This document shows, in pieces, positions 27,771 to 36,956 of a stretch of 64,000 bases of DNA. The position numbers and the translations under genes are program-made. Under the pieces are notes generated by a model. It did no database searches. It saw nothing but the letters and a program-made list of their open reading frames with translations, and was not told the origin of the DNA. Source of the stretch: Paraburkholderia sejongensis (GTDB lineage: Bacteria > Pseudomonadota > Gammaproteobacteria > Burkholderiales > Burkholderiaceae); assembly GCF_020880815.1 (NCBI RefSeq), contig NZ_JAJITD010000001.1, forward strand, positions 558,001-622,000, given 5' to 3'. Position 1 is the stretch's first letter; each line of letters opens with the position of its first letter.

Positions 27771-28996
27771 GAGTCGCCATTGTCACGCACGTAGTGCGCC
27801 ATAACGACGGCCAGGGGCGCGTCAACCACGAGATCGCGCGCGCCGCGCTCGACGAGGGCATCGGCGTGACGCTGGTCGCGTCGCACGTCGCGCCCGAGCT
27901 GCTCGCGCATCCGAACGTGCGCTGGGCACCGGTGAAAATCGGCCGCTGGTGGCCGACCAATCTGCTGCGCCAGCAGGTGTTCGCTTTGAAGAGCGCGCTG
28001 TGGCTGCGCGCGCACCGGCGCGAATACGACGTGCTGCACGTGAACGGCTTCATCACGTGGATGCCGGCCGACGTCAACACCTCGCACTTCGTGCACAGCG
28101 GCTGGTTCGGCAGCAAGTACTATCCGTTCGGGCTCACGAAGGGGCTGTGGTCCGCGTACCAGTCGGTCTATACGCGCTGCAACGCGCTGCTCGAACGCTG
28201 GGCGTACCGGCGCTCGAAAGTGATCACCGCGGTGTCGCAGAAGGTCGCCGACGAAATCCGCGCGATCGGTTTGACGCCGGACAATCGGGTCGACGTGATC
28301 TACAACGGCGTCGATACGCGCGGCTTCGCAGCGGCCAGCGGCGAGCGCGCACGCTTCGGTCTGCCAGGCGATGCGTTCCTGCTGCTGTTCGTCGGCGATC
28401 TGCGCACGCCGCGCAAGAATCTCGGCACCGTGCTCGCGGCGCTCAAACATCTGCCCGAGCATGTGCAGATCGCGGTGGCCGGGTTTCTGCCGGGCAGTCC
28501 GTATCCGGACCAGGCGAAGGCGCTCGGCATCGCGCATCGCGTGCATTTTCTCGGCCTCGTGAAAGAGATGCCGGTGCTGATGCACTCGGTCGATGCGTTC
28601 GTGTTTCCATCGCGCTACGAAGCGATGAGCCTGTCGCTGTTAGAGGCGATGGCGGCCGGCTTGCCGGTCGTCACCGCGCGTACCGCCGGCGGCGCCGAAA
28701 TCATCACGCCCGAGTGCGGGATCGTGCTCGACGACCCGGACGATCCGAAGGCGCTCGCCGCCGCGGTCGCGCGACTCGCGAACGACGAACGCGCGCGCCG
28801 CGCGATGGGCGAGGCCGCCGGTGAACTCGCGCGCGGTTTCGGCTGGGCGCGGATGGCCGCGCAATACATCGACCTGTACCGGCAACTGGCCGGGCAGCAA
28901 AAAAAACGCCGGCGCAGCCGTGCGGAGGCATCGACGCTCGCGCACGACGATGCGCTGACGCTCAATCAGCTTGCCGGACAGAAGAGCGCGAAATGA
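27767..28996 (+). CDS. bceJ: GT4-type glycosyltransferase
   Basis: A 409-residue GT-B transferase. The start is a TTG at 27767, six bases after a strong GGAGG and overlapping the polymerase stop; the mature sequence opens RVAIVTHVVRHNDGQGRVNHEIA. The C-terminal donor domain has VIYNGVDTRGFA, FVGDLRTPRKNLGTVL and FPSRYEAMSLSLLEAMAAGLPVVT. The last 35 residues are basic and low-complexity. Upstream the frame is open only as a shadow of the polymerase gene. Order matches bceJ. Confidence 0.87.
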   Translation: MRVAIVTHVVRHNDGQGRVNHEIARAALDEGIGVTLVASHVAPELLAHPNVRWAPVKIGRWWPTNLLRQQVFALKSALWLRAHRREYDVLHVNGFITWMPADVNTSHFVHSGWFGSKYYPFGLTKGLWSAYQSVYTRCNALLERWAYRRSKVITAVSQKVADEIRAIGLTPDNRVDVIYNGVDTRGFAAASGERARFGLPGDAFLLLFVGDLRTPRKNLGTVLAALKHLPEHVQIAVAGFLPGSPYPDQAKALGIAHRVHFLGLVKEMPVLMHSVDAFVFPSRYEAMSLSLLEAMAAGLPVVTARTAGGAEIITPECGIVLDDPDDPKALAAAVARLANDERARRAMGEAAGELARGFGWARMAAQYIDLYRQLAGQQKKRRRSRAEASTLAHDDALTLNQLAGQKSAK

Positions 28997-29150
28997 GCGC
29001 GGCAATGGGGTTGGCTGTTGTCGGATTGGCGCGCGATTCCAGGCAATGCCAGGCAACCCCGGGCAATGCCACGCCATTCCAGCCGCTTCACTTCTTTCCA
29101 CATATCGATAACCTGATTCTCCAGAAGCAACGCACAGGGAGCACACCAAC

Positions 29151-30317
29151 ATGACGAATGGCTCAATCAAATCTCTGCAGATCGGGATGCACTGGTTTCC
29201 GGAACGCGCGGGCGGTCTGGACCGCATGTACTACTCGCTGGTCGGCGCGCTGCCGGGCGCGGGCGTCGCGGTGCGCGGCGTGGTCGCCGGCTCGCCGCAG
29301 GTCGCCGCCGACACCAATGGCGCGATCAACGGCTTCGGCTCGGCCGCGCAGTCGCTGCCGCTGCGGCTGATGGCGGCTCGCCGCGCGCTGCGCGCGGAAA
29401 TTCGCCGCGCGCGGCCCGACGTGATCTCGTCGCATTTCGCGCTCTACACGTTTCCGGGGCTCGACGTGACGCGCGGGATTCCGCAGGTGTCGCATTTCCA
29501 GGGGCCGTGGGCCGACGAGAGCCACGTCGAAGGCGCGGACTCGCTCGGCCAGCGCGCGAAGCGCTATCTGGAGCAGTCGGTGTATGCGCGTTCGTCGCGG
29601 CTGATCGTGCTGTCCGATGCGTTCGGCAAGATTCTCACCTCGCGCTACGGGATTGCGCCGGAGCGGGTGCGGGTCGTGCCGGGCTGCGTCGATGTCGAGC
29701 AGTTCAATCTGCCGCTGTCGCGGGCCGAAGCGCGGCTGCGGCTGCAACTGCCGCAGGACCGGCCGATCGTGCTGGCGGTGCGGCGGCTGGTGCGGCGCAT
29801 GGGCCTCGAAGATCTGATCGACGCGGTCAAGCTGCTCAAGCGCAGCGCGCCCGACGTGCTGCTGCTGATCGCCGGCAAGGGGCGTCTCGCCGACGAATTG
29901 CAGGCGCGCATCAACGAGGCCGGGCTCGAGCACAACGTGAAGCTGCTCGGCTTCGTGCCCGATCAGCATCTGGCGGCGCTGTATCGCGCGGCCGATATCA
30001 GCGTCGTGCCCACAGTCGCGCTCGAAGGCTTCGGGTTGATCACGGTGGAGTCGCTCGCGTCCGGCACGCCGGTGCTGGTGACGCCGGTCGGCGGCTTGCC
30101 GGAAGCGGTGGCGGGGCTGTCGGCGGATCTGGTGCTGCCGGAGACCGGCGCGCAGGCGATTGCGGCAGGTCTGGCCGGCGCGCTGAACGGCACCGTGAAG
30201 CTGCCGGATGCGGATGCATGCCGCCGCTATGCGAAGGAGCATTTCGACAACGCGGTGATCGCGAAGCGGGTCGCGGCGGTTTACGCGGAGGCGATCGCGG
30301 GGGATGCGCTGCATTGA
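29151..30317 (+). CDS. bceK: GT4-type glycosyltransferase
   Basis: A 388-residue GT-B transferase. It opens with IGMHWFPERAGGLDRMYYSL, a typical GT4 start with a glycine-rich loop; the donor domain shows VRRLVRRMGLEDLIDAVKLL, LIAGKGRLADEL and PTVALEGFGLITVESLASGTPVLV. It is the last gene of the rightward first half. A 154-base gap with small GGCAATGCC repeats separates it from the previous gene. Confidence 0.88.
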   Translation: MTNGSIKSLQIGMHWFPERAGGLDRMYYSLVGALPGAGVAVRGVVAGSPQVAADTNGAINGFGSAAQSLPLRLMAARRALRAEIRRARPDVISSHFALYTFPGLDVTRGIPQVSHFQGPWADESHVEGADSLGQRAKRYLEQSVYARSSRLIVLSDAFGKILTSRYGIAPERVRVVPGCVDVEQFNLPLSRAEARLRLQLPQDRPIVLAVRRLVRRMGLEDLIDAVKLLKRSAPDVLLLIAGKGRLADELQARINEAGLEHNVKLLGFVPDQHLAALYRAADISVVPTVALEGFGLITVESLASGTPVLVTPVGGLPEAVAGLSADLVLPETGAQAIAAGLAGALNGTVKLPDADACRRYAKEHFDNAVIAKRVAAVYAEAIAGDALH

Positions 30318-30434
30318 AATGGCGCCGCCGGTCCCTGCAAAAAAAATTGCGCGGTAAATAACGGCACGCCGTTCGCGAACTTGAGCCCGGATCGGCCCTT
30401 ACACGCACTTTTTCGACTTTATTTCGTAAAGCCT

Positions 30435-30462
30435 CGAAACGCGGCGTTTTGCGCCGCTTTCG
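30435..30462 (+). terminator. Candidate terminator after bceK
   Basis: CGAAA plus GCGGCG pair with CGCCGC plus TTTCG around a five-base loop (one bulged C). The T-run is short and part of the stem, so it is a weak terminator candidate separating the exopolysaccharide operon from the chemosensory-like genes. Confidence 0.4.
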
Positions 30463-30578
30463 TCACGTTCGCGTCACACATCCACGACGATAATCCCCGC
30501 GCCCGAAAGCACAAAAACACAGCCGGGCGCCCCGCAACGAGCGGGGGATCCTGTATTTCAGATCACGGGGAATCTCAG

Positions 30579-32993
30579 ATGACCATCCGTCACCGCATCA
30601 CGCTGCTCGTCGTTCTGATGCTGGTCGCGCTATCCGCCATTGGCGGATACGCGGTGCTTCAGACCCGCAACGGCGCCGTCAATGTCAGGCAGGTCACCCA
30701 GGGCGTCGTGCCGAGCGCGCTCGCGTCGGCCGACCTCGTATCGCAGCTCAAGGACGTGCAGCTCTCGATGATGACGCTCGTCTACGCGCCCGACGCGAAT
30801 ATGGTCGCGCAGGCGCAGGAGCAGTTAAAGAGCAAACAGGCCGCATTGGCCGCCGCCCTCGAGCTGCAGGCGAGAGCCGCGCAAGGGCAGGCGCAGACCG
30901 GGCTGGTCAGCCAGGCGCGCGAGAGCCTCGCGAACTATTTCAACGCGGTGAACGATACCGCGAAGCTGAAGGCGGACGGCAAGAACGATCTCGCGCAGGC
31001 CTATCTGTTTGCGAACGTCGCGCAATACCGCGACGAACTCGAAGGGATCGTCGAGACGCTGCGAATCGAGAAGAACCGTCAGAAGGACGCGGCGATCGAC
31101 GCGCTGAACAGCGCGCTCGCGACCACCACGACCGCGCTCGCCGCTGCCACCGGCGCGGCAATCGCCGCGCTGCTGGCGATCAGCGCGCTGCTGTACCGGC
31201 AGATTACCCGGCCGCTTAGCGACATGCAGACGATGATGAGCGAGATCGCAGCGAGCCAGGACTTTACGCGCCGCGTACCGGTCGGCCGAATGGACGAGGT
31301 TGGTCATTCGATCGTCGCGTTCAACGGAATGATTGAGAAGATCCAGCACAGCTCGCTGCAATTGAAGCAGAAAACCGCCGATATTCAGGCGATGTTGCAG
31401 AACATGCAGCAGGGCATTCTGACGATCGTCGACGGCGCTCTCGTGCATCCGGAGTACTCCGCGTATCTGGAGGCGATCTTCGAGACCCGTGAGATCGCGG
31501 GCCGCTCGCTGCTCGATCTGGTGTTCGGCGGTACCGGTATAAGTAGCGACGTGCGTGCGCAGATCGAAGCGGCGCTCGACGCGTGCATCGGCGAAGACAG
31601 TATGAACTTCGAGTTCAATCAGCATCTGCTGGTCAACGAGATCGCCCGGCCGCTGCCGGACGGCCGCGTGAAGACGCTCGATCTGAGCTGGTCGGCCATT
31701 ACCGACGAACACGACGTGGTGCAGCGCCTGATGCTGTGCGTGCGTGACGTGACCGAATTGCGCGCGCTCGCGGCCGAGGCCGGCGAGCAGAAGCGCCGCC
31801 TCGAAATGATCGGCGAGATCCTCGCGGTGAGCCAGGAGAAGTTTCATCACTTCGTCGAAAGCGCGACGGGTTTCATCAGCGAGAACGAGCGGATCATTCG
31901 TCAGCATCACGAACCGAGCCATGAAGCGGTGGCCGAACTGTTCCGCAACATGCATACCGTGAAGGGCAATGCGCGCACTTACAGCCTGCAGCATCTGACC
32001 GGCATCGTGCACGAAACCGAGCAGCGCTACGACGCGTTGCGCCGCGCGGAGAATCGCGACGCATGGGATCAGCAACAGCTGATGGAGGATCTGCATCGGG
32101 TCAAGGCCGCGCTCGAGAGCTACGCGACGCTCAATGAAGTGAGCCTCGGGCGCAAAGGGCCCGGCAGGAGCGGCAGCGTCGAGCGCTTTTTGATGGTCGA
32201 TCGGGAGTCGATCCAGAAACAGTTGGCACTGCTGGAGAGCGCGGATCCGGCCGACCGGGAAGCGCTCGCGTCGATGCGCGCGGCATTGCGGCGCGAGCTG
32301 CGGCTGCTCGGCACCGAATCGATCCACGAAGCGCTGGCGGGCGTGCTCGACTCGCTGCCGTCGCTCGCGGACGAACTCGGTAAACAGGCGCCGGTCGTGC
32401 GGATCGCCGACAACGGCTACCGGGTGCGCGGCGAAGTCAGCGGCACGCTGCGCGACGTGTTCACCCATCTGCTGCGCAATTCGGTCGATCACGGTATCGA
32501 AGCGGCGGCGCAGCGGCTCGCGAACGGCAAGCCTGCGGCCGGCATGATCGACCTCGAAATCGGCGTCGACGAGCACGCGCTGCAGATCACGATCAGCGAC
32601 GACGGCCGCGGTCTCGCGCTGGCGAAGCTGCGCGCGGCCGCGCTTGAACGCGGCTGGATCGAGGCCGATGCCGCGCTCGACGACGAGGCGATCGCGGAGC
32701 TGATCTTCCGCTCGGGTTTCTCGACCGCGCAGAGCGTCAGCGAGATTTCCGGCCGCGGCGTCGGCATGGACGCGGTGCGCGACTTCGTGCGGCGCGAGCA
32801 TGGCCGGATCGAATTGCGCTTCACCGACGAGCGTCGCGGCGCCGACTATCGACGCTTCCAGACCGTCGTGTATTTCCCCGAAAACTGGGCGGTCGACAGT
32901 CTCGACGGGGCCGCCGGGAGCGCGCGAGCGCCGGCGCGCGAGCGTGGTGCGCAAGCCGAGGCGCACGCCGATACGCGCGCGGTCACCGGTTGA
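30579..32993 (+). CDS. Membrane CheA-like hybrid kinase (HAMP, PAS-like, HPt, HATPase)
   Basis: An 804-residue protein. Two membrane helices (about residues 8-27 and 182-202) flank a periplasmic helical region resembling a four-helix-bundle sensor. A HAMP domain (RQITRPLSDMQTMMSEIA), a PAS-like stretch (about 265-400), an HPt domain with the phospho-accepting histidine at residue 459 (MHTVKGNART) and a CheA-type ATPase follow. The ATPase shows LLRNSVDHGIE, DDGRGL, FRSGFSTA and GRGVGMDAVR. A CheW-like P5 domain is missing, as is a dimerisation domain of standard type. This is a sensor and CheA in one chain. First of five closely spaced genes. Confidence 0.85.
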   Translation: MTIRHRITLLVVLMLVALSAIGGYAVLQTRNGAVNVRQVTQGVVPSALASADLVSQLKDVQLSMMTLVYAPDANMVAQAQEQLKSKQAALAAALELQARAAQGQAQTGLVSQARESLANYFNAVNDTAKLKADGKNDLAQAYLFANVAQYRDELEGIVETLRIEKNRQKDAAIDALNSALATTTTALAAATGAAIAALLAISALLYRQITRPLSDMQTMMSEIAASQDFTRRVPVGRMDEVGHSIVAFNGMIEKIQHSSLQLKQKTADIQAMLQNMQQGILTIVDGALVHPEYSAYLEAIFETREIAGRSLLDLVFGGTGISSDVRAQIEAALDACIGEDSMNFEFNQHLLVNEIARPLPDGRVKTLDLSWSAITDEHDVVQRLMLCVRDVTELRALAAEAGEQKRRLEMIGEILAVSQEKFHHFVESATGFISENERIIRQHHEPSHEAVAELFRNMHTVKGNARTYSLQHLTGIVHETEQRYDALRRAENRDAWDQQQLMEDLHRVKAALESYATLNEVSLGRKGPGRSGSVERFLMVDRESIQKQLALLESADPADREALASMRAALRRELRLLGTESIHEALAGVLDSLPSLADELGKQAPVVRIADNGYRVRGEVSGTLRDVFTHLLRNSVDHGIEAAAQRLANGKPAAGMIDLEIGVDEHALQITISDDGRGLALAKLRAAALERGWIEADAALDDEAIAELIFRSGFSTAQSVSEISGRGVGMDAVRDFVRREHGRIELRFTDERRGADYRRFQTVVYFPENWAVDSLDGAAGSARAPARERGAQAEAHADTRAVTG

Positions 32994-33014
32994 GCGAAGC
33001 GACAGGAGTCGGTT

Positions 33015-33746
33015 GTGTTTGAAATTAATCTTCTGGCCGCCGCGGGTGGTGGCATCGCGGTCGCAGTCGTTGCGGGATACCTGTGGCGCAGCAAGTCGCG
33101 CGCCGCCGCGGCAGCGCAGCGGGTCGACGCGCTCGCGCGGCAGGCGCTCGAAATGCAGCGCGACGCGGCCCTTGCGCTGGTCGAGCACGCGAATCAGGAG
33201 CGCGATGCGTCGCAAGCGCTGCTCGCCGACCTGCGCGCGCAGGCCGAAGCGGGCGCGCACGAGCGCGACGAGTTGCAGGCGTCGCTTGACGCGCTTACCG
33301 CGCGCAAGGACGAATGGTTGCGGCAGGCGAGCCGCGTCGCCGGCGAGGCGGCCCGTCTGAAAACGCTGTCGATCACGTTCGAGCGCTGGCACGAGCAGAT
33401 GATCTCGCTGATGGCGCAGAACCGCGATATGCACAAGAAAAACCAGGAGCTGTCGTCGATCGTGCAGCACGTGCTGATCGTGTCGCTCAATGCGTCGATC
33501 GAGGCCGCGCGTGCCGGTGCCGCGGGCAGGGGCTTTTCGATCGTCGCCGGCGAAGTGCGCTCGCTCGCGTCGCGCTCGCAGGAGCTGTCGAAGAGCTATC
33601 GCGAGAGTCTGCATCGCAACGATTTGACCACGGCCGCAACGTTTCAGGACATTCAGGCCGGCGGCAAGATGATTACCGCGTCGCTCGGCGGCGTCGAGGC
33701 ACTGGCCACGCAGTTTCAATCCCGACTCGAACAGGCCGCGGCGTGA
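33015..33746 (+). CDS. Truncated MCP-like signalling protein
   Basis: A 243-residue protein with one N-terminal membrane helix (about residues 5-22), a long coiled coil and an MCP signalling tip: SLNASIEAARAGAAGRGFSIVAGEVRSLASRS. There is no ligand-binding domain, no HAMP and no evident methylation helices, so it is much shorter than ordinary chemoreceptors (about 500 residues). It starts at GTG with AGGAG before it, and its stop overlaps the next start (GTGA). It may scaffold or modulate the adjacent kinase. Confidence 0.82.
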   Translation: MFEINLLAAAGGGIAVAVVAGYLWRSKSRAAAAAQRVDALARQALEMQRDAALALVEHANQERDASQALLADLRAQAEAGAHERDELQASLDALTARKDEWLRQASRVAGEAARLKTLSITFERWHEQMISLMAQNRDMHKKNQELSSIVQHVLIVSLNASIEAARAGAAGRGFSIVAGEVRSLASRSQELSKSYRESLHRNDLTTAATFQDIQAGGKMITASLGGVEALATQFQSRLEQAAA

Positions 33747-34282
33747 TCAGCGATCAGGCGAAGCACAGCATCGCGGAAATTTTCGAGCAGGCGGCCCGCA
33801 CCCGCTTGCCCGCGACAGCGGGAGACTCGTGCGAGATCACCGCGGTGCCGAAGTGGAGCGCTGACAATCCTGCGCAGCCTTGCGCGATGGCGCTGACGAT
33901 TTCGTCGATCGCGTTTCGTCTGCTGTTCGTGCTGCATTTCGGCAAGGACGAGGCGACGCGCGCGTACTACGCCGGCGGCGACGCGAACCGCTCGCTCGCG
34001 CAGACGCTGATGGAACTCGGCAACCTGTGTTGCGGTTACATGAACCAGCAACTGGTCAAATATTTTCCGGACCTCGGAATGTCGACGCCGTACGAGCTGA
34101 ACAGCACCTGTGTCGAGCATCTGGACGAACTGCGGCCCGATCACGTGTGGACGTATGAGCTAGTGATCGGCGCAGCGGCCCGGCTCGGCGTCACGCTGTG
34201 CGTGTGTGCGCAGGCACCGCTCGATTTCAAGGCCGACGTCGGCGCGGCCGACCAGTCCGAAGGCGAACTCGAACTTTTCTAG
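33743..34282 (+). CDS. CheX-like protein
   Basis: A 179-residue protein beginning at a GTG that overlaps the preceding stop. The middle carries LMELGNLCCGYMNQQL...STP, resembling the E-x2-N...P signature of CheC/CheX/FliY phosphatases that dephosphorylate CheY. The residue four before the glutamate is glutamine, not the usual D or S. The protein ends in an acidic patch (GELELF) that the next protein shares (GELDLF). Assigned from motif and position; phosphatase activity is inference. Confidence 0.65.
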   Translation: MISDQAKHSIAEIFEQAARTRLPATAGDSCEITAVPKWSADNPAQPCAMALTISSIAFRLLFVLHFGKDEATRAYYAGGDANRSLAQTLMELGNLCCGYMNQQLVKYFPDLGMSTPYELNSTCVEHLDELRPDHVWTYELVIGAAARLGVTLCVCAQAPLDFKADVGAADQSEGELELF

Positions 34283-34310
34283 CCCAATCGCATTAGTGGA
34301 CCGAAACACG

Positions 34311-35291
34311 ATGAATACCAGCAAGCCCGTCAGCAAGATGCTCGTGCTCGACGACGATCCGGCCCACGCCCCGCTCCTGAAGCAATGGTTCGACGAACAC
34401 AATCTGATCGCGCTGAAGGTGCGCGACAGCAGCCGCCTCGCTAGCGTACTGGGCACCAATATCGACCTCGGCGGGGTTCTGCTCGCCGGCGACTACGGCG
34501 GCTCGGTCGAGCGGGCCGCCGAGGCGGCCGCGCGCATCCACGCGGCGCGCCCCGAGCTGCCGATCATTCTGCGTTCGAGCGGCACGCGGCCAACGGCGCC
34601 ACTGCCGCCCGCGTTGGCGAACGTGGTGTGCGCGAGTTTCGACGCCGCGGACCTGAGCGCACTGGCGGCGGCCGTCGATCAATACATTTTCAGCCTCGAC
34701 TTTCCGCACGCGCTGGTGCGCGGGATCGCGCAGATCACCGAAGCGCGGCTCGGTACGCTGTTCGACGGCGTAACGGTGCGCCGCGAGACGACCAGCGTGG
34801 TGCGCGACCGGATCATCTTCGGCGAAGTATTCAGCCTGATTCCGCTCGAAGGCGCGTGGTGCCGCGGCTACATGCTGATGCAGGCGCAGGAGGACGCGCT
34901 GCTCGGCATGATCGAACGCAAGCGCGCGGCGTGCGCGCACCGCACGAGCGTCGCGCAGCCCGATTTTCGCGACCTCAACAGTCTGCTCGGCGAGTTGACC
35001 AATCTGATCTGGGGCGCGTTCAAGGACCGCTTCCTCGCCGCGCAGAGCATGCGAGAAGCAAGTCAGGTGCAGGTGCCGTTGCTCGTCAATCACAAGCATC
35101 GCTACATCTCGTTCGGCTCGGACAATCCGCAACTGTGCTTTCAATACGTATTGAGCGACGCGGCGAGCGGGCAGGCGGTGACGATCGATCAGCGCTTCGT
35201 GTTCAGCTTGCGCTGGTCGCCGGAGGATTTTTCCGAACACACGGCGGATCTCGACGCGCTCGTCGAATCCGGTGAACTCGATCTGTTTTGA
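34311..35291 (+). CDS. Degenerate receiver fused to CheX-like domain
   Basis: A 326-residue protein. Residues 8-115 look like a response-regulator receiver (KMLVLDDDPAHAPLLKQWF) but the phospho-acceptor region reads GVLLAGDYGG and the conserved lysine is missing, so phosphorylation may be lost. The C-terminal part has SLLGELTN...P, the S-x3-E-x2-N signature of CheX/CheC phosphatases. An in-frame GTG at 34296 is an alternative start. It shares the acidic C-terminus GE-x-DLF with the previous protein. Confidence 0.7.
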   Translation: MNTSKPVSKMLVLDDDPAHAPLLKQWFDEHNLIALKVRDSSRLASVLGTNIDLGGVLLAGDYGGSVERAAEAAARIHAARPELPIILRSSGTRPTAPLPPALANVVCASFDAADLSALAAAVDQYIFSLDFPHALVRGIAQITEARLGTLFDGVTVRRETTSVVRDRIIFGEVFSLIPLEGAWCRGYMLMQAQEDALLGMIERKRAACAHRTSVAQPDFRDLNSLLGELTNLIWGAFKDRFLAAQSMREASQVQVPLLVNHKHRYISFGSDNPQLCFQYVLSDAASGQAVTIDQRFVFSLRWSPEDFSEHTADLDALVESGELDLF

Positions 35292-35343
35292 TTCAACGCG
35301 TCGATAAGCCGACGCACCGCAACGCAATGCAAGGGAAATGGCT

Positions 35344-35709
35344 ATGGCAAAGATTCTGGTAGTGGACGATTCGAGCACGGTGCGCGACGAAGTCGCGGGC
35401 TTCCTGACCAAAAACGGCCTCGATGTCGCGACCGCGATCGACGGCAAGGATGGGCTGACGAAGCTGAAGACCGACTCGAATATCAAACTGATCGTCAGCG
35501 ACGTGAACATGCCGAACATGGACGGCCTGACGATGGTTGAGAAGATTCGCGGCGAACTCGCGAACCACAGCGTCAACGTGATCATGCTGACGACCGAAAG
35601 CAGTCCGGCGATGAAGGAACGCGGCAAGGCGGCCGGCGTGAAGGGCTGGATCGTCAAGCCGTTCAAGGGCGAGGCGGTGCTCGAGACGTTCAGGAAGCTG
35701 GCTGGCTAA
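35344..35709 (+). CDS. CheY-like single-domain response regulator
   Basis: A 121-residue receiver with a full active site: aspartates 8 and 9, phospho-acceptor aspartate 53 (VSDVNMPNMDG), threonine 83 (MLTT) and lysine 105 (VKPF). The ATG at 35344 has AAGGGA seven bases upstream; the ATG at 35338 is too close to it. It is the likely phosphate acceptor for the kinase of this module. The output target (motor, exopolysaccharide enzyme or other) is unknown. Confidence 0.93.
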   Translation: MAKILVVDDSSTVRDEVAGFLTKNGLDVATAIDGKDGLTKLKTDSNIKLIVSDVNMPNMDGLTMVEKIRGELANHSVNVIMLTTESSPAMKERGKAAGVKGWIVKPFKGEAVLETFRKLAG

Positions 35710-35787
35710 TCGCCCGTCGCGAATCCGCTGGCGTGGGGCGGTCGGCGGTGACGCCGGCCGCCGTGCACTGATCGCGCCCCGCGCATA

Positions 35788-36831
35788 TCAGAACGTCTCG
35801 TGCTGCTGATTACGCGCGAGATCGGCCTGCACCATCATCTGGCACAGCTGTTCGAGTGTGGTTTGCGGCTGCCAGCCGAGCGTGTCGCGCGCCTTGTCCG
35901 CGCAGCCGATCAGCAGTTCCACCTCGGCCGGCCGGTAGAACTTCGGATTCACGCGCACCAGCGTCTTGCCGGTCGCGACGTCGATACCGGTCTCGCGCTC
36001 GTTCTTGCCCGACCATTCGAGCTGATAGCCGGCCGCGCCGAAGGCCATCCGCACGAAGTCGCGCACCGTCTCGGTACGGCCGGTCGCCAGCACGAAAGTG
36101 TCGGGCTGCTCGGCCTGCAACATCCGCCACATCCCTTCGACGTATTCGAGCGCGAAGCCCCAGTCGCGTCGCGCGTCGAGGTTGCCCAGTTCGAGCACGT
36201 CCTGTTTGCCGAGCTTGATCTTCGCGACCGTGTCGGTGATCTTGCGCGTGACGAATTCGCGGCCGCGCAGCGGCGATTCGTGATTGAACAGAATCCCGCT
36301 GCTCGCGAACAGGTTGTACGACTCGCGATAGTTGATCGTCGACCAATGCGCGAACAGCTTCGCGACGCCGTACGGGCTGCGCGGATAGAACGGCGTGCTC
36401 TCGCGTTGCGGAACCGCCTGCACGAGGCCGAACATCTCCGAGGTCGACGCCTGATAGAAGCGCGTATTGCGGCTCAGGATGCGCAGGCCTTCGAGCAGGT
36501 TCAGCGCGCCGATGCCGGTCACTTCGGCGGTGGTCGCGGGCTGATCGAACGACACGCCGACGAAGCTCTGCGCCGCGAGGTTGTACAGCTCGTCGGCCTG
36601 GCTGCTCTCCAGCAGACGCAGCGTCGAGCCGAGATCGGTCAGATCGTGTTCGACGAGCCGCAGATTCGGATGATCGAGCACGCCGAGCTCCCGCATGCGC
36701 CAGAAATTGACCGAGCTGGTGCGCCGGTAGGTGCCGGTTACCTGGTAGCCCTTATCGAGCAGCAGGCGGGTCAGATAGGCGCCGTCCTGGCCGGAGACGC
36801 CGGTGATGATCGCTTTGCGTGGCTGGTTCAT
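35788..36831 (-). CDS. bceN: GDP-mannose 4,6-dehydratase
   Basis: A 347-residue short-chain dehydrogenase-type enzyme. It has the NAD(P) motif [11 protein letters not shown], the catalytic STSEMFG and Y-x3-K pair ([12 protein letters not shown]). It converts GDP-mannose to GDP-4-keto-6-deoxymannose, precursor of GDP-rhamnose. ATG at 36831 chosen as the family start ([11 protein letters not shown]). No GDP-4-keto-6-deoxymannose reductase is seen in this window. It converges on the chemosensory-like genes and matches bceN by order. Confidence 0.93.
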   Translation of the reverse strand: MNQPRKAIITGVSGQDGAYLTRLLLDKGYQVTGTYRRTSSVNFWRMRELGVLDHPNLRLVEHDLTDLGSTLRLLESSQADELYNLAAQSFVGVSFDQPATTAEVTGIGALNLLEGLRILSRNTRFYQASTSEMFGLVQAVPQRESTPFYPRSPYGVAKLFAHWSTINYRESYNLFASSGILFNHESPLRGREFVTRKITDTVAKIKLGKQDVLELGNLDARRDWGFALEYVEGMWRMLQAEQPDTFVLATGRTETVRDFVRMAFGAAGYQLEWSGKNERETGIDVATGKTLVRVNPKFYRPAEVELLIGCADKARDTLGWQPQTTLEQLCQMMVQADLARNQQHETF

Positions 36832-36908
36832 AAGCTGGGTTGCCTTGTGGTTTTGTGAATGGAAAATATGTGCGGCGTTGAAACGGCCGGGCACGCCGGC
36901 TCAGAGGT

Positions 36909-36956
36909 GGCTCAAGCACGGCTCAAGGACGGCTCAGGCACAGCTCAAGCGCGGCT
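36909..36956. repeat. 11- to 12-base tandem repeat between bceN and bceO
   Basis: The unit GGCTCAAG(G/C)AC repeats about four times with small changes, ending in the bceO stop region. A further run of GCGTTGA/CGTTGC hexamer-like repeats (about 36972-37040) continues inside the bceO coding end. Confidence 0.75.
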
